A stretch of 64,000 nucleotides of DNA from Tretioscincus oriximinensis (Eukaryota > Chordata > Lepidosauria > Squamata > Gymnophthalmidae): NCBI GenBank assembly GCA_022410635.1, contig JAJVDF010000429.1:744623-808622 (forward strand). Direction: 5' to 3'. Under the pieces are notes generated by a model. It had not been told where the DNA came from. It saw nothing but the letters and a program-made list of their open reading frames with translations, and ran no database searches. The position numbers were made by a program, and so were the translations under genes. Below are positions 21,216-29,176 of the stretch, piece by piece. Positions within the stretch are counted from its first letter, which is position 1, and every line of letters starts with the position of its first letter.

Positions 21216-21349
21216 TTGATTTTCCTGGTGAACGAATTATCCAGGTAATTGGCTCTAGAACCCAAACCCATTTAGTTTAACAACCTGGTGAGGCAAGTGT
21301 AGCCTCTAACTCTGCTGTTTTTGATATGTGTACTTTTGTACAGCTGGAT

Positions 21350-21630
21350 ACCATTACCAGCAGTGAGGCCATGCTATTGAGTAAGCAGCTGCACTAGATT
21401 GGGCACATCTCCTGGGTGAAGGATCATTGGCTAACTAAAATCACACTGAACTTGCCAGAGGCTGTCATGACAGAGGGGCACAAAAGAGACACAAGGACCT
21501 ACTGAAGAAACCCTTTGATGTGTGTCATATTGTCTGTCTGTAGCTTGCAGTAACTGCTAATTGTGGAGGGTAGGGACCTACCAGACACAAAGTTGTCACC
21601 TCCTTTAAGAAGGACAAAAGACAAAGGTGC
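21350..21630 (+). mobile_element. LINE ORF2 C-terminal remnant
   Basis: The plus strand reads LIGHISWVKDHWLTKI-like residues, then EGHKRDTRTY. This recalls the RWAGHV-R-D-RLPK / RG-PKKRYKD segment after the reverse transcriptase in several LINE clades. Short, with stops. A relative lies antisense at 37.1-37.86 kb. Confidence 0.6.
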
Positions 21631-21639
21631 AAGAAGAAG

Positions 21640-21850
21640 TGTTAGTTTTTGTACCCTATTTTTCTAAACCCAAAGGGACTGAAGAGGCTTCCATAACTTC
21701 TCTTCTTCTTTTCACAACAGACATCTTGTGAAGTAGGTGGGCTGAGAGAGCTCCAAGGAATTGTGACTAGCTCAAGGTCACCCAGCTGGGGACTCCCAGA
21801 TAAGTTCAATACTGTAACCACTAAACCAGACTGGCTCTTTATAGCACCAA
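21640..21850 (-). mobile_element. tRNA-headed SINE (S1), antisense
   Basis: Tail AAACCCAAAGGGACTGAAGA, body CACAACAGACATCTTGTGAA, GCTCAAGGTCACCCAGCTGG, and head CTGTAACCACTAAACCAGAC, whose complement resembles a tRNA A-box (GTGGTTA). Confidence 0.8.
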
Positions 21851-23215
21851 AGTACAGACAGCACCATATCCCCTGTAATTTCTTTATAGCAACATGTCCC
21901 CTGTAGTCAATTTGGGCAGGTCTATCTATTCCACAAGAACCCTGTCAACCCCTAGCAAGCTCCTATTAGACATGGACAACCCCCTTCATAAGAATCTTCA
22001 ATTGCAAAGTTAAGCCTGGAGTGACANGATGACGGTGTCAATACCTCAAGCATACGTGTATATATACTACTTAAATGCACAACCGTTTATAGAATGTGAA
22101 TCTAGCGGGTGACCAGGAATAGCATCTCTCCTATTGTTCCTGAAAGAAGAGGCGGGTAGAGTTGCACATGGAAATCACATGTGCAGCTCTAGGAAGGCAC
22201 ACTCTTGACACCCTGGAGGGTTAGGCATTGTGCTTGTTCTCTGAACTACAACCTCTCCCTCACTCTTTCCCTTTCATGCTCCTCACAAAGCCGGCTTGGC
22301 TCACAAACGCTTATTTCACATAATTCTTTTAGCCTTTATGATGGGCCTCAGGACCTTCCCACACACTCCTCACCCCACCCCCTGCCTTCTATTGACAGGC
22401 CAGCATAGAATATGGTCACCTCTGAGTTGCTGACATTCGGTTCCTCTGGGGAGAAAACCAATCTAAGGAGGGTCGAGCAAATTCTGTGGAAATTTTTTGC
22501 TAAATTTGAGGCAAACAACTTGGATAACTATGACAATCTGCTCCACAGTATTTGCAGCAGTGAAGATACTAGGAAGATGGGAAGGAATACAAATCCGCAT
22601 TTTACTGTTTCCATCCAGAGATTCTTGAAGTGACCCTGATGCCATATTTTGTAAACCTGAGATGCCATTTGTTATTGGTTCACATATTAGCATTTATGAG
22701 TTTGTATGTAATTTTCCTCAGCTAACAGGAATTTTTCCTCAGCTAACAGCTTCCCATCGAAGGTATTTCCCCATCCTTTCCCCTAATTATACATGCTACC
22801 ACAGATCTCCTAGTTTGTTCTTCTGTAAATGCCAGTTTAGAGTTTTTAAAGGGGGAAAGGGCTACAAATAAGCCTGCTGCCAAGTAGCTTTCTTCTGCTA
22901 CCTCCATTTACTTTGACTAAATTTGTTTAAATCATTTTAACCTTTCCTAGAAAGGCCAGAAGGTGTTTGTATTGGTAATGGTTATCCGACATCCTGATGT
23001 ACAAAAGGACATTTATCACTTCACTTTAGTGCTCAAACTCAGTTGAATTTATTTATTTNTTTTTTAAAATATTAGTAACTCTGAGAGCTTATTTGACACT
23101 ACCCTAAATCATCCTAATGTTTTGAATGAGTATATTGTAATACAGATTTAGAAATGTTTTCAGGTTTTAATGATAACGAAAAATGGCTTACTGAGGTGAA
23201 AGCCTTCAGTGTCTG
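21851..23215. other. Unassigned stretch
   Basis: No repeat or exon confidently recognised in about 1.3 kb. Short direct repetition of TCCTCAGCTAACAG at 22717-22750. AT-rich from about 22900. Confidence 0.4.
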
Positions 23216-23219
23216 TCTT

Positions 23220-23557
23220 AGGACTTTGAAGAAGTAGTCATGCTAGTCTGGATCTAGGATACCTAGCAAGGGGGTCTCCTAGCACCTTAGAGACTAACAA
23301 GAAAATGTGATTTTCTGTTGTTGTTTTCAACACTCAATTTATTGAATACAGTCTGTCCCTAAGCCATTGTTCCCTAGCATCTGAAGAAATAGACTTGTCT
23401 AAGAAAGTGTATGTTGCATACCTTCTCCTTGTTAATCTCTAAGGTGCTACAAAACTCCCTTGCTACATTATCTTCCCATCTTCCCATCCATCCATCCATC
23501 CATCCATCCATCCATCCATCCATCCATCCATCCATCCATCCATCCATCCATCCATCC

Positions 23558-23632
<75 letters not shown>

Positions 23633-23745
23633 AACTTGTCTATGAAAACTCATGTTGCCTCTCTTTTTCTTGTTAGTCTCTAAAGTATTACAAGAACTTT
23701 CTTAGTTTTTCTGGTCCAGATTAACATGGCCATTTCCTTGAAATT
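23220..23745. mobile_element. PLE terminal units enclosing a microsatellite
   Basis: GAAGAAGTAGTCATGCTAGT and CACCTTAGAGACTAACAAG (antisense), then CATCTGAAGAAATAGACTTG and TCTCTAAGGTGCTACAAAAC (sense), then after the microsatellite TCTATGAAAACTCATG and GTTAGTCTCTAAAGTATTAC. The microsatellite at 23481-23628 lies within the sense repeat. Confidence 0.8.
23481..23628. repeat. (CATC)n-(TATC)n microsatellite
   Basis: About 148 bases: an uninterrupted CATC/ATCC run followed by an uninterrupted TATC run. The SIHP and YLSI repeats in translation (MDGW on the other strand) are artefacts of it. Confidence 0.97.
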
Positions 23746-24129
23746 ATTACTTTTGATGAATGTTCGCTATGAATATTACTTAATATTCAGAGTCATCAAA
23801 TATTTGATATAAAAACAGAGATTTCATTTTATAAGATATTTCCCTGAAATATTTGTCTTTCATTATTAAACTTTCTTATTTAGGATATTTCTTAATTTAA
23901 TTAAGTATCAGTATCATTGCTTCAATTGAAATATAATGATGGAAAGAATAAAAAAATCATTAATTAGGAGTAAAATGTCATCAGTTAAAATGAAAACAAT
24001 TCCAAAAACATTATTTTACTTTCAAAACATACCTATGTATATAATGATTAATATGGTTAAAAAGGTGGGAAAATGTGTTTTGCAATTTATTTTTCAAAGT
24101 AAAAAACTCAGTTGTTAAGCATATGCACA
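23746..24129. other. AT-rich unassigned stretch
   Basis: Very AT-rich, with no motif seen. It may belong to the L1-like remnant that follows. Confidence 0.35.
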
Positions 24130-25010
24130 GATTTTCAAATTTAAGATTTTGCAGAATACAAGACCTGAGAAATGATGAACCTTTCCAAGCAATATTATAA
24201 GTCTTATTGGAAATAGTGGATAAAGAAGCTACTTGGCAGAATTCACATTACATATCTCAACAAAAGATTATATTCACTTAATAAGCAATCTCAGAGATTA
24301 TAATACAGTAAATATTTGGACCAACATTTTAACTCCAGGACCCTCATTGATTTCACAAATTGATGATCCTTACACATTCCCACTGATATTTAATTGATAG
24401 CTAAATAAATCTTTACAAGCTAAACAAATGCTACAGTTAAAAATATTTTGCTGAAGCAAGCGATCATCTTTGGAAACTTTACAAAACTGCAAATTAGAAG
24501 AGCTGGCTTCATTATTATCAAGCACAACATTTTGTTAATAAAAGATATAAAATGCGTCTAAAAGACTAATAACAGCTTTTGAACATAAATAATTGTCTTG
24601 ATCAAGGGCTGGTTTCCAAATTCTTTATTGTAATGAGATAAAGACAAATCTCATGGAAGCTCTTGAAAGGAGCTTGGGAAATTGACTTGCAAATTATAGT
24701 AGGGGATAGAGCATGCAAAATTATTTTTAAGGAAATAGAGCTTTAGCAAATAATTATCAAAGAAATAAGATTAAAAAATACACCCAAAATAAGCAAATAT
24801 AATTTATATATTCTTGTTAATCTTTCTGCTGGCATTGTCATGAAAAAGGTACCTTGTTTCACATATGGTGAGAATGTAAAAAAAGAATAAAACATTTGGA
24901 AAACATTTCAACTGAAAATCTCATTATTACCATCAATAAATATAAACTGAACTTCTGAATGAAGGTCAATGGTATCATTTTGAGGTTCAAATCTATAAAT
25001 TCAATATAAC
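24130..25010 (+). mobile_element. Decayed L1-like LINE ORF2 C-terminus
   Basis: Strongly A-rich plus strand. Translated pieces include FVNKRYKMRLKD near 24530 and, near 24829-24883, CWHCHEKGTLFHIW-ECKK shifted among frames. This is the CWRC-GT-HIWW-C motif at the end of L1-clade ORF2. Many stops make it an old copy. Confidence 0.7.
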
Positions 25011-25045
25011 AAACAAATGATAATAAAATGAAACGAATAAAAGAG

Positions 25046-25185
25046 CCATTTTGGTGAAATGGTTAGAGTATTGGACTTGTAGCCTCCTGGTTCAATTCCA
25101 CACTCCTACCTGAAGCCATCTGGTTAACCCTGGGCCAGTCACAGGTCTTTAGAATTTTCTCACTGCCACCACAGGGTGTCTGTGA
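25046..25185 (+). mobile_element. tRNA-headed SINE (S1), sense, clear A and B boxes
   Basis: TTTTGGTGAAATGGTTAGAG matches a tRNA-like A-box region, and CCTGGTTCAATTCCACACTC a B-box. The body GGCCAGTCACAGGTCTTTAG and CCACAGGGTGTCTGTGAAC follows. Truncated at the right by the CR1a tail. Confidence 0.85.
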
Positions 25186-25186
25186 A

Positions 25187-25690
25187 CATAAGAACATAAG
25201 AAGAGCCACACTGGATCAGGCCACAGCCCATCAAGTCCAGCATTCTGTGTCACACAGAGGCCCACCAGATGCACCTGGGCAGTCTGAACAGAGGAAAGCA
25301 AAATATGCTCCTCTTTATGACTCCCTGCAAATGGTATTTCAGGAGTCCTGCCTGTTGCTCCATCCTGGAGGCAGCATCCAGACATCCATCCTTGTATCTA
25401 TTTATACTCTTGGTGTCCATAAGCCTGTCTAGTCCTGTCTTGAAGCTATCCAAGCTGTTACCTACCANTACCTCTTCAGGAAGTGAATTCCACAGGCCGA
25501 TGACTCTGTGGGTAAAAAAATACTTTCTTTTCTTCTCACTTTCCTGCCCATCAGTTTTAAGGAGGGCCCTCTGGTCCTTGTGTTGTGTGATAGAGGAAAC
25601 ATTTTTTCTCTATTTACCCTGTCCATCCCATGCATGATTTTGTACACTTCAATCAGATCACCTCTCAGACGTCGTCTTTCAACAGTCTTT
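25187..25690 (-). mobile_element. CR1a LINE 3' end
   Basis: ACATAAGAACATAAGAAG tail at the left. The minus strand encodes MHGMDRVNREKMFPLSHNT and SLKLMGRKVR, with a small deletion before the YFFTQR block. The 3' UTR text is almost the same as at 8.64-8.85 kb. Confidence 0.92.
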
Positions 25691-25714
25691 CAACTATGTG
25701 AGCTGCCTCTCATT

Positions 25715-25805
25715 GAAATAAACAAATAAATAAAGTAAACAAATAAACAAATAAACAAAGAAAAAAATTTGAAATAAATTTGAAATAAACAAATAAATAA
25801 ATTTT
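25715..25805. repeat. (AAATAAAC)n-like tract
   Basis: Imperfect AAACAAATAAATAAA and AAATAAACAAAT repeats, next to the eroded left end of an FB1 element. Confidence 0.85.
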
Positions 25806-25988
25806 CAACACACACCCTCCTTTTGGGAGGGTGTGTGTTGAAAACCCAGTTTTGGGGTGCCTCCCGTTTGTTTCTGAAGGAAAAAAAATATTTTTTTGAG
25901 AAACTTTTCCTCAAAAAAACCTGGAAGGCACCCCAAAATTGGGTTTTCACCCCACCCCACCCCAAAAAGGGATAATTTGGTCAGCTTA
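25806..25988. mobile_element. FB1 foldback element, left end lost
   Basis: Right arm GGATAATTTGGTCAGCTTA with CACCCCAAAATTGGGTTTTC. Left arm GAAAACCCAGTTTTGGGGTG. The left terminus has been replaced by a small local palindrome, CAACACACACCCTCC with its complement. Confidence 0.8.
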
Positions 25989-25989
25989 A

Positions 25990-26520
25990 GATGTGTATAA
26001 ACTCATGTATGGTATGGATAACGTGAACAGAGAAAAAAAAATTCTCACTCAAACAAGATTGGAGTCAGGGGGCCTTCAGTGAAACTGATGGTCAGAAGAG
26101 GGAGGACAGACAAGAGAAAGCATTTTTTTTCACCCAGAGAACATAAGAACATAAGAAGACCATACTGGATCAGGCCACAGCCCATCAAGTCCAGCATTCT
26201 GTGTCACACAGAGGCCCACCAGATGCACCTGGGCAGTCCAAACAGAGGGTCATTGGCCTGTGGAATTTACTTCCAGAAGAGGTGGTGGTAGCTAACAGCC
26301 TGGATAGCTTCAAGGTAGGATTAGACAAGTTCATGGGCACCAAGGGGATAAATAGTTACTAGGATGGATCCCTTGATCCTTCCCACTGGGATGGAGCAAC
26401 AGGCAGTGCTCCTGAAGTACGATTGAGGGGTTTGCCTTCTTTTGTTTCAGGAGCAATTAATGGGCCACTGGGTCAGACAGAAGGCTGGACTAGGTAGGCT
26501 CTTCGGTTCCTCTTAGGTTC
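25990..26520 (+). mobile_element. CR1 LINE 3' region, host of a nested CR1
   Basis: Sense CR1: GGTATGGATAACGTGAACAG, AAACTGATGGTCAGAAGAG, TTTTCACCCAGAG, then after a 103-bp interruption GGTCATTGGCCTGTGGAATT and AGAAGAGGTGGTGGTAGCTA, ending near CTTCGGTTCCTCTTAGGTTC. Confidence 0.88.
26140..26242 (-). mobile_element. 103-bp CR1a 3' end nested in CR1
   Basis: AACATAAGAACATAAGAAGA to GCACCTGGGCAGTCC, antisense, splitting the host at CACCCAGAG/GGTCATTGG. CAGAG flanks it at 26135-26139 and 26243-26247, but CAGAGG is also natural CR1 sequence at the 5' side. It could therefore be a 5-bp duplication or junction microhomology. Confidence 0.88.
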
Positions 26521-27390
26521 TGGTGTCTTTGTCTTGATTGTATATTTTAGTTTTGTTCATCATATTTGTTGATGTGTATGTTGTGTGTCTATTTTTTGTT
26601 ATTATTTGTTATTATATAGCAAGGCATTTAATACATAGAATATAGATATTATAAGAAACCTATCACACAGGAAATCTGTTCAAGGCACTTTTAAACTTTG
26701 TAGTTAGATGAAGTTGTAGAGGTTTTATCAACTCTTGCCCTAGGATGGCACACTGAAGAATAATTTCTACCATGAAATGGAAAACTAGAGAAGTCAGTGG
26801 GGTTGCTACGATTTCCAACTGTGGCCCTAGTCCCCCAAAGTCTTATTCTTGGCTATATCTCAGAATAGGGGCCTGCCATCTATATGCTAGTGTAGGCTAT
26901 GGCANCCCCCGAATGGAGCCTGCCATAGTCTACACTGGCATGTAGATGGCCAAATTCTTCAGCCAGAATGGAAGAAGCCATGAAGGGTCCTATTGTATGT
27001 GAAAGAGAGCAAATGTATTGAACTGGAAAGGACAGCTTACTTCTGTCTATTTACTGTTCCCAAGGTACAAAGACACCTTTCATTTAGGCTCCGATCCTTG
27101 AACCAGTTCCTTTACTTTTTAACTGAAAGCACACAGATTAAACCTTGTTCATTTGTTGTCACCACTGTCTTTTTCTCATCAAACCCCAGACGNGTATGTC
27201 AGAGCCACAAGATGGAGTTTGCAAAAGGGGAGGTTGGGGAAATCTGGATAAAATCCAGAGAGAGAAAGAGAATTTGTGAAACTCAGCTGTTAGCAGGACA
27301 TCCACAGCCAAGCATAAATTCTGGGAACATACTAGTAGCAAAGTATGGCATAATTTAGCCTTGATGACTTTTATAGGAGAAGAAATAGAA
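26521..27390. other. Unassigned, with an FB2 copy at 26827-26955
   Basis: FB2: CCCCAAAGTCTTATTCTTGG, CTATATCTCAGAATAGGGGC, TAGTGTAGGCTATGGCA, then the inverted arm GAGCCTGCCATAGTCTACAC and GGCATGTAGATGG. The rest of the interval has no recognised feature. Confidence 0.6.
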
Positions 27391-27394
27391 TTAG

Positions 27395-27665
27395 TAGTAG
27401 TAGAAGGAAGAAGAGGAGGAGGAGGAGAATGATGTGGTTTTTTGTACCCTATAGACTTCAGAGCTATTTTATCTTCCCTACCTATTAATCCTGTGGTGCT
27501 ACCTTTTAATCCACTTGCAAATTTCTTTGCTTTCGAACAGCGAGGTTGGCTGAAGCTGAGACCAGTAGGGGGCGCACCCCACTGTTCAGGGCTGACACAT
27601 AGGCCTCCAACACTGATCTCTGTTGGAACACTGAAGCTCTTAACCACTGTACCACTATGCCTCCA
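27395..27665 (-). mobile_element. tRNA-headed SINE (S2) with GAA/GGA tail
   Basis: Purine run 27395-27430, then TTTTTTGTACCC, TTTCTTTGCTTTCGAACAGC, AGACCAGTAGGGGGCGCACC and CTCTTAACCACTGTACCACT. The complement of the last block is a tRNA-like start (GTGGT-CAGTGGTTAAGAG). S2 sisters lie at 32.4, 45.4 and 63.15 kb. Confidence 0.8.
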
Positions 27666-28139
27666 ATGTGAAAATGTTCACTGTTCTAACCTGTCCTCGT
27701 ATCAGCTTGCTTGAGGCCCTGCATACCTGCATGCCTTCTTTGAATTATTTTGTTGTTGTTCTCAATGCTTTATTGACCTTCTTTTAATTCTTGAATGCAA
27801 TTGGTGAATTTAGAATATGAATTCATACCTAAGCCTCACTTATTGTAGCTTGCTTGTTATGTACTGCATCATGGTAAATTTCAAGGAAACACCCACATTA
27901 GTCTGGGCCCAGAATATCTAGGTATTACCTTAGGGATTAAAACTGCATCCAGGTGTCAATTATTTATCCCACTATAGATGTATATTCTGTAACAAAACAT
28001 GGATATCCCAGAATACAGCAGCCCAGACAATGTAGTAGAACAGGTTAGCTATGCCTAAATGGAGCCTAAGTCAAAAAAGGGAGACAGTATGTGCTATTGT
28101 ACTTAAGTCCACTTCTTCAATGCATAGATGGATTGGAGA
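27666..28139. other. Mostly unassigned
   Basis: CAAGGAAACACCCACATTAG, TCTGGGCCCAGAATATCTAG and TTACCTTAGGGATTAAAAC at 27882-27946 look like a worn antisense PLE terminal unit. Nothing else recognised. Confidence 0.4.
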
Positions 28140-28460
28140 GAGAGAGAATGGGAGATACAAAGATAGGTAGGTAGGAAGGAAGATAGATTGATACATAAAT
28201 ATTCCAGCAAAGGTTTTTTTTAGCACCTTAAAGAATAAGAGTTAGCTATGAAAGCTGATGCTGCCTACCTTCCTCTCATTAGCCTCCAAGCCCTTTTGCT
28301 GGACTTTCTGAACACTTTCTGGCTGTTTCTTTGAAATCTTCCACACTAGAAAAATAGGGCCGGTATAAGCTTTCCTATCTAAGTATACATCTTCAAAGCT
28401 AAGCTTTGCTTTCCTAGCTAAGTAAATATCTTGAAACTCCTGCTGCCTCCCTTTTCCTTG
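28140..28460. mobile_element. Older PLE terminal units, target of the young PLE
   Basis: A GATAGATTGATAC microsatellite remnant leads into ATTCCAGCAAAGG, TAGCACCTTAAAGAATAAG, and then a sense half with AAACTCCTGCTGCCTCCCTT. The sense half continues beyond 31834 as TTAGTCTCCAAGGC. The young insertion therefore split an old unit. Confidence 0.8.
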
Positions 28461-28481
28461 AGAAAAGTGGTTGGCATAAGC

Positions 28482-28507
28482 TTTCGTAGACAGGTCTACT
28501 TCTTCAG
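28482..28507 (-). ncRNA. Hammerhead-ribozyme-like core of PLE terminal repeat
   Basis: On the minus strand CTGAAGA (28501-28507) is followed by AGTAGACCTGTCTAC, which can form a GTAGA/TCTAC stem, then GAAA (28482-28485) and GCTTATGC, a 2-bp mini stem III. PLE terminal repeats are known to carry minimal hammerheads with very short stem III. Deviations: an extra A before stem II, and no clear U-H cleavage dinucleotide after GCTTATGC. Confidence 0.6.
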
Positions 28508-28732
28508 ATGCTGAGGGACTCATGTCAGGGTCAGGTATTTATAGGGAAATGTGTATGGGAGAAGACAAAGCATATGCAACTGTAGGGAGGGGTTGAATTG
28601 CAAGTAAATAGCAGGAACTAATCTCCTTAAAAAGACAGGTAAATAGCAGGAACTAATCCTCTTATGTAAAAAAGTGCCTGGGGCAACAAGGTGCAATGTC
28701 TGGTAGAGAATCAATCAAATACTTAACAGGTG

Positions 28733-29176
28733 TCATAAAAATGTATAGTTGGCCAGGAAACCATTGTCTCTGTTAAGTCCTTTGCTGATGGCCTGGAACT
28801 TGTGAATGTCATCAAGTTCTGCTGCTTCTCTTTCAAACCTTCCTTTGTAGTTTCTTTGTTCAAGGACTGCAGTCCTGAGGTCTGAGAGAGAAGGTCCTGG
28901 AAGGTTGAAATGTTCAGCAACTGGTTTCTGTGTGTTTCCATTTCGAATATCTGATTTGTGTCCATTTATTCTCTGGCGAAGGGATTGTCCTGTTTGCCCA
29001 ATGTAGTGTGTAGAGGGGCATTGTTGGCAGAAGATGGAATACACCACATTAGAAGATGAGCATGTAAAAGTNCCTCTAATGTTGTGGGTGGTGTTATCAG
29101 GTCCCGTGATGACATTGCCAGGGTGGATGTGGGAGCAGAGTTGACACCTGGGTTTGTGGCAGGGTCTAGTTCCCAT
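28733..29176 (-). CDS. PLE GIY-YIG endonuclease domain, frame-shifted
   Basis: 147 residues overlapping the end of the reverse transcriptase frame. An N-terminal Cys/His cluster (Cys6, Cys11, Cys14, His16 in RPCHKPRCQLCSHI) resembles the zinc-finger-like linker. VVYSIFC near 44-50 and YIGQTGQSLRQRINGHK near 58-74 form the GIY-YIG core, with Arg67/Arg69 and His73, and RFEREAAEL near 113-121 supplies a candidate catalytic Glu. In known PLEs this domain is fused to the reverse transcriptase and nicks target DNA. Here a one-base-type indel near 29176 separates the two, so the listed Met is only the first Met after the shift. One ambiguous base at 29072. Either an inactivating mutation or a sequencing error. 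Confidence 0.92.
   Translation of the reverse strand: MGTRPCHKPRCQLCSHIHPGNVITGPDNTTHNIRXTFTCSSSNVVYSIFCQQCPSTHYIGQTGQSLRQRINGHKSDIRNGNTQKPVAEHFNLPGPSLSDLRTAVLEQRNYKGRFEREAAELDDIHKFQAISKGLNRDNGFLANYTFL

Noticed and set aside
23481..23628. Possible CRISPR-like or satellite array
   Set aside because: Uniform tetranucleotide units without spacers, in a vertebrate context.
23374..23683. Repetitive SIHP / YLSI / MDGW frames
   Set aside because: CATC/TATC microsatellite inside a PLE unit.
25046..25100. Functional tRNA gene from A- and B-box-like words
   Set aside because: No cloverleaf or acceptor pairing; it is the head of an S1 SINE.
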